Assembly: GCF_014842975.1 (NCBI RefSeq) | Contig: NZ_JACYXK010000028.1 | Span: 310,001 to 374,000 of the forward strand | DNA from: Rhodanobacter sp. DHB23 | GTDB taxonomy: Bacteria > Pseudomonadota > Gammaproteobacteria > Xanthomonadales > Rhodanobacteraceae | DNA: 64,000 bases | Reading direction: 5' to 3' | The notes under the pieces: model-generated | Told to the model about the DNA's origin: nothing | Database searches by the model: none | The model's input: the letters and a program-made list of their open reading frames with translations, nothing else | Made by a program: the position numbers and the translations under genes | In this document: in pieces, positions 1-8,655 of the stretch | Position numbering within the stretch: the stretch's first letter is position 1 | Layout of the letters: each line of letters starts with the position of its first letter

Positions 1-246
1 CGGTCCCTCGACCAGGCGGATGTCGATGCGGTGCGGCCGCTCGGCGGTGTTGCGCGTGGTGAAGCTGTGCCGCAGGCCGGCGAAATGCAGGTCCAGCCGG
101 GCCACCAGCACGTTGCCGTCGCGCTCGATCACGCTGGACGACGAGCACCATGGGAAGCGCTTTGGGTATGCTTCCACGCCATCGACCAGATCGAACATCT
201 GCTCCGGCGAATGGCGCACCAGCGCGCTGCGGCGTATTTCGATCAC
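1..246 (-). CDS. ratA: RatA-like START/SRPBCC-domain protein (N-terminal part)
   Basis: This is the N-terminal 82 codons of a small START-like (SRPBCC/COQ10) protein; the C-terminal part lies left of the window. The translation has the family opening: a strand with IRRSALV, then HSPEQMFDLVDGVEAYPKRF, WCSSS and a hydrophobic beta core. The start is read as GTG at 246 because AGGGA lies about seven bases upstream and no in-frame ATG precedes it. It is divergent from smpB, the usual arrangement in gammaproteobacteria. The family includes E. coli RatA, reported to bind the 50S subunit, and the COQ10 ubiquinone-binding proteins. The sequence alone does not decide between these roles. Confidence 0.8.
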   Translation of the reverse strand, partial: MIEIRRSALVRHSPEQMFDLVDGVEAYPKRFPWCSSSSVIERDGNVLVARLDLHFAGLRHSFTTRNTAERPHRIDIRLVEGP

Positions 247-369
247 GATCGGTCCCTGGTTTGTGCATTCGTCCTTGAATGCAAAAGTCAAACGGGCATC
301 CATCCATGGATGCACTCTCAATAAAAGCGTTGCTCCGCTGGAGCTCGCGTGCAGTGAAGTTTAGCGGAC

Positions 370-864
370 ATGGCCAAGAGCAAGGACAAGGACACCACCA
401 AGGGCACGGGGACCATCGCGCTCAACAAGCGTGCGCGCTTCGAGTACCACATCGACCAACGCTACGAGGCGGGTATTGCCCTGCAGGGCTGGGAGCTGAA
501 GGCGCTGCGCGCGGGGCGGATCAACTTCGGCGACGGCTACGCCATCGTGATCAAGGGCGAGATCTTCCTGGTCGGCGCCTCGATCCCGCCGCTGATCAGC
601 GCCTCCACCCATGTCATCGCCGAGGACCGACGCACGCGCAAGCTGCTCCTGCACCGCAAGGAGATCGACCAGCTGATCGGCGCGGTGGAGCGCAAGGGCT
701 ACACGCTGGTGCCCACCGCGATGTACTGGAAGAACGGCAAGGTGAAGGTGGAAGTCGGACTGGCCCGCGGCAAGCAGGAGCACGACAAGCGCGACACCGA
801 GAAGCAGCGCGACTGGCAGATCGAGAAGCAGCGCACCATGCGCTCGCACAACCGGGCTTCCTGA
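370..864 (+). CDS. smpB: SsrA-binding protein SmpB
   Basis: SmpB binds tmRNA and brings it to stalled ribosomes for trans-translation. At 164 residues it has the usual length. The core includes LNKRARFEYHI near residue 18, the GWELKALRAGRINFGDGYA strand (about 47-65) and HRKEIDQLIGAVERKGYTL (about 96-114). The basic tail (KQEHDKRDTEKQRDWQIEKQ) is the part that mimics the mRNA path. It is divergent from ratA. No ssrA (tmRNA) gene was seen next to it in this window. Confidence 0.97.
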   Translation: MAKSKDKDTTKGTGTIALNKRARFEYHIDQRYEAGIALQGWELKALRAGRINFGDGYAIVIKGEIFLVGASIPPLISASTHVIAEDRRTRKLLLHRKEIDQLIGAVERKGYTLVPTAMYWKNGKVKVEVGLARGKQEHDKRDTEKQRDWQIEKQRTMRSHNRAS

Positions 865-912
865 TCCCGTCCCTGCCCGGCTTGCGGACCTCGAAAAAAT
901 CCTTGAGCCCCG

Positions 913-939
913 TGTCGATCCCCGGCGGCGCTGTTCGTC
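913..939 (+). promoter_or_regulatory. Candidate ECF42-type promoter upstream of the DGPF gene
   Basis: TGTCGA at 913-918 is followed by a 17-base spacer and CGTC at 936-939, about 44 bases before the ATG at 983. As I recall from work on the ECF42 group, these sigma factors recognise a TGTCGA -35 and a CGTC-like -10 element and control an adjacent DGPF-protein gene. An ECF42-like sigma gene lies two genes downstream, which makes self-contained regulation likely. The motif is read directly from the sequence. The assignment of the sigma factor to it is inference. Confidence 0.6.
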
Positions 940-982
940 GTACCTGTGAAAGCGGAACCATCCCACCACAGGAGACAAACCG

Positions 983-1405
983 ATGCGCTGCCTAGTGATC
1001 GTGAAAGCGACCAGCGACACCGAGGCCGGCGTGATGCCGGGCACCGAGCGGCTCGCCGCGATGGGCCGATTCAACGAAGAATTGGTGAAGGCCGGCGTGA
1101 TGCTGGCCGGCGAAGGCCTGCACCCCAGCTCGCGTGGCGCCCGCGTGCGCTTCGACGGTGCGCAACGCAGCGTGATCGACGGCCCGTTCACCGAATCCAA
1201 GGAGCTGATCGCCGGCTTCTGGCTATGGCAGGTGAAATCGATGGCCGAAGCCATCGAGTGGTTGAAACGCGCCCCGTTCGACGCCGGTGCCGAAGTCGAG
1301 ATTCGCCCGGTGTTCGAGGCCGAGGACTTCGGCGACAAGTTTACCGATGCGTTGCGCGAGCAGGAAACGAACCTGCGCGCGCAGATCGGCAACCGCCAGC
1401 AATAA
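983..1405 (+). CDS. YCII/DGPF-domain protein
   Basis: A 140-residue single-domain protein of the YCII-related (DGPF) family. The diagnostic motif DGPFTESKELIAGFWL is present near residues 69-84, preceded by the MRCLVIVKA strand and followed by a helix (EAIEWLKRAPF). These ferredoxin-like proteins have no firmly established biochemical role. They are characteristically encoded beside ECF42 sigma factors, as here. A GGAG-type ribosome-binding site (CAGGAG, about 969-974) precedes the ATG. A candidate ECF42 promoter lies upstream, and the gene probably begins a three-gene operon with the VOC and sigma genes. Confidence 0.9.
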   Translation: MRCLVIVKATSDTEAGVMPGTERLAAMGRFNEELVKAGVMLAGEGLHPSSRGARVRFDGAQRSVIDGPFTESKELIAGFWLWQVKSMAEAIEWLKRAPFDAGAEVEIRPVFEAEDFGDKFTDALREQETNLRAQIGNRQQ

Positions 1406-1434
1406 ACCCCGCCCGACTTTTAAGGAGTACCGCC

Positions 1435-1851
1435 ATGCAATTCGTCGCCTACCTCAACTACGACGGCAATGCCGAAGCCGCCTTCGACTTTTACGCCCGC
1501 TGCTTCGGCGGCAAGGTCACCATGCGCGCACGCTATGGCGACGCACCGCCCGACATGCCCATGCCGGCGGAAATGCACGACAAGATGATGCACGTGCGGC
1601 TGGAAGTGGGCGACCAGGTGCTGATGGCCTCGGACGCGATGGCACCGCAATGCCCCTACACGCCGATCAAGGGTTGCTCGGTGTCGGTCCAGCTCGACTC
1701 GCCGGAACAGGCCGAGCGCATCTTCCACGCGCTGGCCGAAGGCGGCACGGTGCAGATGCCGATCCAGCAGACGTTCTGGGCCGCGCGCTTCGGCTCGCTG
1801 GTGGACCGCTACGGCGTGCCGTGGATGATCAACTGCCCGCCCGCCGCATGA
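1435..1851 (+). CDS. VOC-superfamily protein (PhnB-like)
   Basis: A 138-residue single-domain glyoxalase/bleomycin-resistance (vicinal oxygen chelate) protein of the PhnB-like kind. Visible marks are the N-terminal YLNYDGNAEAAFDFYARCFGG, a central MMHVRLEVGDQVLMASD strand pair, and the terminal FGSLVDRYGVPWMIN. The start is fixed by AAGGAG about ten bases upstream. It sits between the DGPF gene and the ECF sigma gene, 29 bases and about 40 bases away respectively, so it is probably co-transcribed. PhnB-like VOC proteins recur in ECF42 neighbourhoods. The substrate is unknown. Confidence 0.9.
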   Translation: MQFVAYLNYDGNAEAAFDFYARCFGGKVTMRARYGDAPPDMPMPAEMHDKMMHVRLEVGDQVLMASDAMAPQCPYTPIKGCSVSVQLDSPEQAERIFHALAEGGTVQMPIQQTFWAARFGSLVDRYGVPWMINCPPAA

Positions 1852-1892
1852 CGCCTTGCCGCCGCGGGGCGATGATGGTCTGATCGGTCGCC

Positions 1893-3173
1893 ATGACGGC
1901 GACCGACATCCACCGCAGCATCGAGGCCATCTGGCGCATCGAGTCGGCGCGCATCATCGCCGGGCTCACCCGCATGCTGCGCGACGTGGGCCTGGCCGAG
2001 GAACTGGCGCAGGACGCCCTGGTGACCGCACTGGAGCAATGGCCGCAGGCCGGCGTGCCGGACAACCCCGGCGCCTGGCTGATGACCACCGCGAAGCACC
2101 GCGCGATCGACCGCCTGCGCCGCCATCAGTTGATGGAGCGCAAGCACGAGGAAATCGCCCGCGAACTGGAGGCCGAACAGGCCGATGCCATGCCGCGCTT
2201 CGATGACATGCTCGACGACGACATCGGCGACGACCTGCTGCGGCTGATCTTCACCGCCTGCCACCCCGCGCTGCCCGCCGAATCGCGCGTGGCGCTCACC
2301 CTGCGCCTGCTCGGCGGCCTCAGTACCGTCGAGATCGCCCGCGCCTTCCTGCAGCCGGAACCCACCATCGCCCAGCGCATCGTGCGCGCCAAGCGCACGC
2401 TGGCCGAGAAGCAGGTGCCGTTCGAGGTACCGCGCGGCGAGGAACTGGCCGAACGCCTGGATGCCGTGCTCGGCGTGATCTACCTGGTCTTCAACGAGGG
2501 CTACACCGCCACCGCGGGCGACGACTGGATGCGACCCGCGCTGTGCGAGGAGGCCCTGCGGCTGGGCCGCATCCTCGCCGGCCTGATGCCGCAGCAGCCT
2601 TCCGTGTTCGGCCTGCTCGCGCTGATGGAGCTGCAGGCCTCGCGCACGCATGCGCGCAGCGAAGCCGATGGCACGCCGATCCGGCTGCTGGAACAGAACC
2701 GCGCGCGCTGGGACCGCTTGCTGATCCAGCGCGGCCTCGCCGCACTGGATCGCGCGCAACGGCTGGGCGGCGACGAGGAGCCGTACACCTTGCAGGCCGC
2801 CATCGCCGCCTGCCATGCCCGCGCCAACAGCGCGGAGCAGACCGACTGGAACCGTATCGCCGCCCTGTACGCCACGCTGGCCGCCGTCGCGCCGTCGCCC
2901 GTGGTGGAACTCAATCGCGCCGTGGCCGTGGCGATGGCCAGCGGGCCAGTCGCGGGCCTTGCTCTCGTCGATGCGCTGCGCGACGTGCCGGCCTTGGCGA
3001 ACTATCACCTGCTGCCGGCGGTGCGCGGCGATCTGCTGCAGAAGCTCGACCGCCACGACGAGGCCCACGCGGAGTTCGAGCGTGCCGCGACGCTCACCCG
3101 CAACACGCGCGAGCGCGAACTGTTGCTGGCGCGCGCCAAGGACTGCCTGCAGCACACGACGTCCGGCCGGTGA
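1893..3173 (+). CDS. ECF sigma factor with long C-terminal extension (ECF42-like)
   Basis: A 426-residue sigma factor, about twice the length of a minimal ECF. Residues about 10-75 form region sigma2, with MLRDVGLAEELAQDAL and NPGAWLMTTAKHRAIDRLRR. Region sigma4 follows with LRLLGGLSTVEIARAFL (about 133-149) and AQRIVRAKRTL. The remaining roughly 230 residues are helical and TPR-like (for example VVELNRAVAVAMASG, HDEAHAEFERA). That architecture, with DGPF and PhnB-like neighbours, fits ECF42, whose C-terminal domain is reported to matter for activity. No anti-sigma gene is adjacent, as expected for this group. Confidence 0.93.
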   Translation: MTATDIHRSIEAIWRIESARIIAGLTRMLRDVGLAEELAQDALVTALEQWPQAGVPDNPGAWLMTTAKHRAIDRLRRHQLMERKHEEIARELEAEQADAMPRFDDMLDDDIGDDLLRLIFTACHPALPAESRVALTLRLLGGLSTVEIARAFLQPEPTIAQRIVRAKRTLAEKQVPFEVPRGEELAERLDAVLGVIYLVFNEGYTATAGDDWMRPALCEEALRLGRILAGLMPQQPSVFGLLALMELQASRTHARSEADGTPIRLLEQNRARWDRLLIQRGLAALDRAQRLGGDEEPYTLQAAIAACHARANSAEQTDWNRIAALYATLAAVAPSPVVELNRAVAVAMASGPVAGLALVDALRDVPALANYHLLPAVRGDLLQKLDRHDEAHAEFERAATLTRNTRERELLLARAKDCLQHTTSGR

Positions 3174-3187
3174 CGCGCAAACGGAAG

Positions 3188-3210
3188 AGGGCCGCCCGGT
3201 GGGCGGCCCT
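3188..3210. terminator. GC-rich hairpin between convergent genes
   Basis: AGGGCCGCCC at 3188-3197, loop GGT, then the perfect complement GGGCGGCCCT at 3201-3210. It lies 15 bases after the sigma-factor stop and about 20 bases beyond the stop of the convergent small gene, so it could serve both. There is no clear T tract on either strand, which lowers confidence. Confidence 0.55.
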
Positions 3211-3229
3211 CCGTCAACACGGGTGAAAC

Positions 3230-3427
3230 TCAGGACTGGCTGTCGTCAGCCGGCGCCGCCTCGTCTTCCTTCTTGCCGACCATTTCCTCCAATGCGCCGG
3301 CGCCCTTGAACCCGGCGACGGCCGCGAGGCCCTTGGTCAGCAAGCCCGCATTCGGATCGAGCTTCTCGGCGCCTTCGACTGCAGCCACGGCTCCGGCAAC
3401 TTCACCCAAGGTATCGAGGATTCCCAT
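3230..3427 (-). CDS. Small hypothetical protein
   Basis: A 65-residue protein starting at the ATG at 3427, where GGAGAG lies a few bases upstream. An in-frame extension upstream to 3544 looks unlike a protein (Arg, His and Cys rich) and is rejected as coding. The sequence has a hydrophobic Ala/Gly/Val stretch (LGEVAGAVAAVEGAEKL, then LAAVAGFKGAGALEEM) and an acidic tail. It resembles short amphipathic bacterial proteins of unknown function. No family is recognised. It is convergent with the ECF sigma gene. Confidence 0.65.
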   Translation of the reverse strand: MGILDTLGEVAGAVAAVEGAEKLDPNAGLLTKGLAAVAGFKGAGALEEMVGKKEDEAAPADDSQS

Positions 3428-3710
3428 GACGCTCTCCGCTTCGGAATGGAGCGGCCAGCATGCAGCCGGCTGCTTTACCGGCGAATGAATCCGGACGCAA
3501 GATCCCTCGCCGTGAATTTGCGAAACCCGTCGACGGGCAGCCATGCTTCGCGGCAGGCCCGTCGCGCGTGGCGCCAGGGCCTTGCACGGTCAAGATCCGG
3601 GTGCGCCAGCCGATAGAATGGCCGATACCTGAACTTTGCAAAGCCGCACCAAGATCCAGCCACCTTCGTGCGTGCGGCATGCAAGGCCCAAGGCCACGAG
3701 AGTCCATTGA

Positions 3711-5798
3711 ATGCTGGCCAGTTCGTATAACCCGCTGCTCGTCGTGTGTTCCCTGCTCGTGGCGATCTTCGCCTCCTACACGGCACTGCACATGGCCGGC
3801 CGCATCACCACGGCGCGGGACTCCGACGCTCGCCGGTGGCTGCTGGCCGGCGCCGGCGCGATGGGGCTGGGCATCTGGTCGATGCATTTCATCGGCATGC
3901 TGGCCTTCAGCCTGCCGATTCCGCTTGGCTACGACCCGGCGATCACCCTGCTGTCGCTGCTGATCGCTATTGCCTCCTCCGCATTCGCCCTATGGCTGGT
4001 CTGCCGGCAGACGCTGCCCTGGATGCACCTGGTGGGCGGCGCCCTGCTGATGGGGCCGGCCATTGCCGGCATGCACTACACCGGCATGGCCGCGATGCGC
4101 ATGACCCCCGGCATCCAGTACGACGCGTGGCTGTTCGCCCTGTCGGTGGCGATCGCCATCGTGGCGTCGGGCGCGGCGCTGTGGATCGCCTTCCAGTTGC
4201 GCAAGAACACCTTGCGCGTGCGGCGCAAGCAGCTCGGCGCGGCCGTCGTCATGGGCCTCGCCATCGTCGGCATGCACTACACCGGCATGAGCGCAGCGCA
4301 GTTCCCGCTGGGCAGCATCTGCGGGGCGGCCCACCAAGGCGTGAACACGGACTGGCTGGCCGTCGTCGTCATCGTCGTCACGCTGGCAGTGCTGGCGATG
4401 ACGCTAACCGTCTCCGTGCTCGACTTCCGAATGAGATCGCGCACGGCAGTGCTGGTCGGCTCGCTCGCCGAAGCGAACGAAGAGCTTTCCTACCTCGCCC
4501 TGCACGACAGCCAGACCAAGCTGCCGAACCGCGTGCTGCTGCACGACCGCCTCGAGCGCGAGATCCAGGCCGCCAATCGCGACAAGGGCCGTTTCGCGCT
4601 GATGTTCCTGGATCTCGATGGCTTCAAGGCCGTCAACGATGTATTCGGGCACCGCGCCGGCGACTTGCTGCTGGTCGAGATCGCGCAGCGCATACGCGCC
4701 AACGTGGGCGATGAAGATACCGTCGCCCGCATCGGCGGCGACGAATTCGTGCTGCTGGCCCGTATCGGCGAGCCGGCGGACGCCGCCCGCACCGCCGAGA
4801 CGCTGATGAAGGTGATCGGCGAGCCGATCTTCGTCGCCAAGCACGAACTGCATGTGACTTGCAGCATCGGCATCGCCCTCTACCCCGGCAGCGGCGCCAC
4901 GCAGCAGGAACTGATGACCAATGCCGACGCGGCGATGTACCACGCGAAAGCCTCGGGGCGGAAAGGCTACGTCTTCTTCGAAGCCTCGATGAACTCCGAC
5001 GCGCACGAACAGATGCAGATCGCGCGTGAACTGCGCATGGCCCAGGCGCGCGGCGAACTGGCGCTGTATTACCAGCCGAAGTTCGATGCACCGAACGGTC
5101 CCGTCATCGGCGCCGAGGCGTTGCTGCGCTGGTCGCACCCCACGCTGGGAATGATTCCGCCCAGCCATTTCATCCCCATCGCGGAGAAGTCGGGCCAGAT
5201 CGTGCCGATCGGCGAATGGGTGCTCGACGAAGCGTGCCGGCAGATGCGCGCGTGGCACGACGCCGGACACCCGGAATGGACGATCGCGGTGAACCTCTCG
5301 GCGGTGCAGTTCGGCCATGACGGGCTCATCGAGATGGTGCGCGACACCCTGGAGCGCCATGCGCTCGCACCGCGCTTCCTGACGCTGGAGATCACCGAAT
5401 CCACCGCGATGTCCGATGTCGAAGCCAGCCTTGCGACGCTGCGGCAGCTGAAGGACATGGGTGTGAACATCTCCATCGACGACTTCGGCACCGGCTACTC
5501 CAGCCTGCTCTACCTGAAGCGCCTGCCGGCCACCGAACTGAAGATCGACAAGGGCTTCGTGCGCGACCTCGCCGCCGGCACCGAGGACGCTGCCATCGTG
5601 TCGGCCATCGTGGCGCTGGGCCAGACGCTCAACCTCAAGATCGTCGCCGAAGGCGTCGAGACCGCCGCGCAGAAGGCGTTCCTCACCCGCATCGGCTGCG
5701 ACAGCCTGCAAGGCTTCATGCTGGGCCAGCCGATGCCCGCGAAGGACTTCATCGAGGCCGTGGCGCAGGATCCGGCTTCCACCGAAGCGCGGGAGTAG
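3711..5798 (+). CDS. MHYT-GGDEF-EAL c-di-GMP signalling protein
   Basis: A 695-residue inner-membrane protein. Residues 1-240 form the seven-helix MHYT sensor, with the repeated motif seen as SMHFIGM (57-63), GMHYTGM (120-126) and GMHYTGM (187-193); these His/Met groups are proposed to bind copper. A GGDEF domain follows, with intact RIGGDEF (340-346). An EAL domain starts near 445, with EALLRW (469-474), a DDFGTGYSSL segment and VAEGVET. Both catalytic signatures look intact, so it may make and/or degrade c-di-GMP. The RxxD inhibitory site expected just before GGDEF is absent. It is monocistronic, with no strong Shine-Dalgarno sequence visible. Confidence 0.95.
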   Translation: MLASSYNPLLVVCSLLVAIFASYTALHMAGRITTARDSDARRWLLAGAGAMGLGIWSMHFIGMLAFSLPIPLGYDPAITLLSLLIAIASSAFALWLVCRQTLPWMHLVGGALLMGPAIAGMHYTGMAAMRMTPGIQYDAWLFALSVAIAIVASGAALWIAFQLRKNTLRVRRKQLGAAVVMGLAIVGMHYTGMSAAQFPLGSICGAAHQGVNTDWLAVVVIVVTLAVLAMTLTVSVLDFRMRSRTAVLVGSLAEANEELSYLALHDSQTKLPNRVLLHDRLEREIQAANRDKGRFALMFLDLDGFKAVNDVFGHRAGDLLLVEIAQRIRANVGDEDTVARIGGDEFVLLARIGEPADAARTAETLMKVIGEPIFVAKHELHVTCSIGIALYPGSGATQQELMTNADAAMYHAKASGRKGYVFFEASMNSDAHEQMQIARELRMAQARGELALYYQPKFDAPNGPVIGAEALLRWSHPTLGMIPPSHFIPIAEKSGQIVPIGEWVLDEACRQMRAWHDAGHPEWTIAVNLSAVQFGHDGLIEMVRDTLERHALAPRFLTLEITESTAMSDVEASLATLRQLKDMGVNISIDDFGTGYSSLLYLKRLPATELKIDKGFVRDLAAGTEDAAIVSAIVALGQTLNLKIVAEGVETAAQKAFLTRIGCDSLQGFMLGQPMPAKDFIEAVAQDPASTEARE

Positions 5799-5906
5799 AC
5801 GGACAAGCTGCTGACCCGCTCTTTTCGTCTCCGCTCCTGCAGATCCAGTCTCCTTCGCACTCAGGAGGGACTCCAGGCAGGACAACCCAGAAGCGGAAGC
5901 ATCACT

Positions 5907-5935
5907 GGTTCGAGTCTCCTCTTGGGACTCGAACC
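5907..5935 (+). other. Inverted fragment resembling the tRNA-Leu 3' end
   Basis: Bases 5907-5926 match the T-arm and acceptor 3' part of the nearby tRNA-Leu with one mismatch, but in the opposite orientation. The stretch is itself a perfect 10-base inverted repeat, GGTTCGAGTC / GACTCGAACC, separated by nine bases. A short flank (ATCACTGG) is also shared with the sequence just beyond the tRNA. It looks like a rearrangement or attachment scar, not a functional tRNA. Confidence 0.6.
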
Positions 5936-5947
5936 CGGGACAAAGAA

Positions 5948-5970
5948 AAACCGCGCCATGGGCGCGGTTT
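5948..5970 (-). terminator. Intrinsic terminator of the tpiA-secG-tRNA-Leu unit
   Basis: On the minus strand AAACCGCGCC, loop CAT, and GGCGCGGTTT are followed by a T-rich run (TTTTTCTTTG overlapping the stem end). It lies about 50 bases downstream of the tRNA-Leu 3' end, where transcription of the tRNA would end. Confidence 0.85.
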
Positions 5971-6019
5971 GAAATTGGACAGGGTCCCGGACGATCTCGA
6001 ACAGTCCGGAATCCAGTGA

Positions 6020-6104
6020 TGGTGCCCAAGAGGGGACTCGAACCCCTACGCCTTTCAGCGCTACCACCTCAAGGTAGTGCGTCTACCAATTCCGCCACCT
6101 GGGC
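6020..6104 (-). tRNA. tRNA-Leu (anticodon GAG)
   Basis: An 85-base class II tRNA. It has a seven-pair acceptor stem (GCCCAGG with CTTGGGC, including a wobble), a D arm with the GGAATTGGTAGACGC pattern typical of tRNA-Leu, and anticodon stem CTACC/GGTAG around loop TTGAGGT, which gives anticodon GAG. It also has a long variable arm and a T arm GGGGTTCGAGTCCCC. ACCA is encoded. It lies 11 bases downstream of secG in the same orientation, the same linkage as E. coli secG-leuU. Confidence 0.97.
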
Positions 6105-6115
6105 AGGTGTCTTGC

Positions 6116-6553
6116 TTACTGCTTCTTCTGCGGCGCCGGCGCGGCCGGCACTTCGCCTTGTTGCTTGCTCGCGGCCGGGGCCACGGGTACCGCGGTGTTG
6201 TTCGCGGCAACGGGCACTTCCGGGTTCACCGGAGTGGCCGCGGCCGCAGCCTGCTTGGCCGGGGCCGGCGTGCTCATGCCGGCCATCACGCCGAGGTCGG
6301 CGCCGCTGTTCTGCGCGGCGCCATGGCTGTGCAGGTACACGCCCATGCCGAGGCTCAACGCGAAGAACAACGTGGCGAGCACGGCAGTGGCGCGGGTCAG
6401 GAAGTTGGCCGAGCCGCGCGCACCGAACACCGTGGCCGAGGCACCGCCGCCGAAACCGGAGCCGGCGCTGGCGCCCTCGCCGTTCTGCAGCAGGATCAGC
6501 ACGGTCATGGCCGCGGCGACCAGAATGTAAAACACGCTGAAAATGACGAACAT
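6116..6553 (-). CDS. secG: Preprotein translocase subunit SecG
   Basis: SecG is a small inner-membrane partner of SecYE that assists SecA-driven export. The protein has 145 residues with two membrane segments (about 3-22 and 56-75). Between them is the signature cytoplasmic loop LLQNGEGASAGSGFGG followed by GARGSANFLTRATAVLA. The C-terminal ~60 residues are an Ala/Pro/Val-rich tail longer than E. coli SecG's, common in xanthomonads. It lies 24 bases downstream of tpiA and just before tRNA-Leu. Confidence 0.96.
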   Translation of the reverse strand: MFVIFSVFYILVAAAMTVLILLQNGEGASAGSGFGGGASATVFGARGSANFLTRATAVLATLFFALSLGMGVYLHSHGAAQNSGADLGVMAGMSTPAPAKQAAAAATPVNPEVPVAANNTAVPVAPAASKQQGEVPAAPAPQKKQ

Positions 6554-6577
6554 GAGTGCAATCGAGCCCGTGGCGAC

Positions 6578-7327
<750 letters not shown>

Positions 7328-7434
7328 GTTCGGTGTGTTTCCGTTCGGATAAAACCGAGATTTTACGGGACGATACAGGACTGGTATTGCTGCGGCGCAA
7401 CGTCCAAGATGCCACGACCCGCCAGGAGTAGCGC

Positions 7435-8247
7435 ATGACACCCGCCCGCCCGCTCAGCCTCGTCACCGGCGCATCCGCCGGCATCGGCGCCGCCTTCGCC
7501 CGCGCTCTCGCGGCGCGCGGGCACGACCTGGCACTGACCGCACGGCGCGTCGACCGGCTCGAATCGCTGGCCGACGAGCTGCGCCAGCGGCATGCCTGCA
7601 AGGTGACCGTGCTGATGGCCGACCTGGCCGATCCCGCCGCGCCGGCCGCCCTGTGCGACGAACTCGCGCGGCGCGGGCTCGCGGTGGACTGGCTGGTCAA
7701 CAACGCCGGCTACGGCGTGCCCGGCAGTTTCGCGGCGAACGACTGGCGTACGCATGCGGACTTCCTGCAGGTGCTGCTGACCGCCCCCGTCGAACTGGCG
7801 TGGCGGCTGCTGCCCGGCATGCGCGAACGCGGCCATGGCTGCATCGTCAACGTGGCGTCGCTGGCAGGGCATGTACCAGGCACCGCGGGACACACGCTGT
7901 ACGCGCCGGCCAAGGCATTCCTGATCAAGTTCTCGCAAGGGCTCGCACTCGAGAACCACGGGCGCGGCGTACATGTGTGCGCGCTGTGCCCTGGCTTCAC
8001 GTACTCGGAATTCCACGACGTCACCGGCACGCGCACGCTGATGAACAAGCTGCCCGGCTTCATGTGGCAGAGCGCCGACGAGGTGGTGGCCGAAGGCATC
8101 GCCGCCGTGGAGCGCGGCGATGCCGTGCACGTCACGGGCCGCGTGAACCGCTTCATCAAGGGCGTGTTCAAGCTGATGCCGGACCGTCTGGCCATGCAAC
8201 TGTCGGCCAGGCAGGCCAGGCGGTATCGGGCACAGGATGCGGATTGA
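7435..8247 (+). CDS. SDR-family NAD(P)-dependent oxidoreductase
   Basis: A 270-residue classical short-chain dehydrogenase. The cofactor loop TGASAGIGAAFARAL is near residue 11, NNAGYG near 88, the catalytic Ser in IVNVASLAGH (about 140), and the YxxxK pair in YAPAKAF. The substrate-binding half resembles the DltE/YqjQ-like group that acts on unknown carbonyls or acyl chains. AGGAG precedes the ATG. It is divergent from tpiA and monocistronic. The substrate cannot be named. Confidence 0.93.
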   Translation: MTPARPLSLVTGASAGIGAAFARALAARGHDLALTARRVDRLESLADELRQRHACKVTVLMADLADPAAPAALCDELARRGLAVDWLVNNAGYGVPGSFAANDWRTHADFLQVLLTAPVELAWRLLPGMRERGHGCIVNVASLAGHVPGTAGHTLYAPAKAFLIKFSQGLALENHGRGVHVCALCPGFTYSEFHDVTGTRTLMNKLPGFMWQSADEVVAEGIAAVERGDAVHVTGRVNRFIKGVFKLMPDRLAMQLSARQARRYRAQDAD

Positions 8248-8655
8248 GGGTTGAGGGCTATTGACCACATCTAGGTGTTCCGCCTTGCGGTCCCCGCTCA
8301 AGCCGACGTCGGCTGCATCCGCGAGCTCACCTGCCTGGATGAACGGTAATGCGGGGAGGTAGATGCGGACCTGGGCCCAGCCGGACAGGGTTAGCGCGGA
8401 CAGCAGCAATTCCGCGACCACGCGGTGCAGCTGAAATTTCATGGCCACTCCCTTGAGCTTTCGCACGCCCGCAGAATGGTCGGAAGACTACCGAACCCAC
8501 GGGGCAGCCAGCGACCCGATTCGGGAAACCCAGGGGGCACCTGCCTGACGAAGACAGGGCCGCATGCCATCGCCCGCCGCCGGTTTGCGGGCGGGCCGAC
8601 GCATGGCTCGGCAGGGCCGGCGGCGCGCTCTGCATGCGCCCGCTAGCGCTTCCGG
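8248..8655. other. 408-base intergenic region with one doubtful minus-strand start
   Basis: No clear gene lies between the SDR and the oxygenase. On the minus strand an ATG at 8442, with AAGGGAG well placed upstream, opens a frame beginning MKFQLHRVVAELLLSALTL, which looks like a signal peptide. That frame then runs antisense through the whole SDR gene, so it is probably a remnant or a chance frame. A modest GC hairpin (CGCCCGC at 8571-8577 with GCGGGCG at 8587-8593) lies downstream of the oxygenase gene. Confidence 0.5.

Noticed and set aside
865-982. An ssrA (tmRNA) gene next to smpB
   Set aside because: The space is only 118 bases and lacks a tRNA-like acceptor or T arm.
3428-3544. N-terminal extension of the small hypothetical gene
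   Set aside because: Its composition is unlike protein, and a good ribosome-binding site precedes the internal ATG at 3427.
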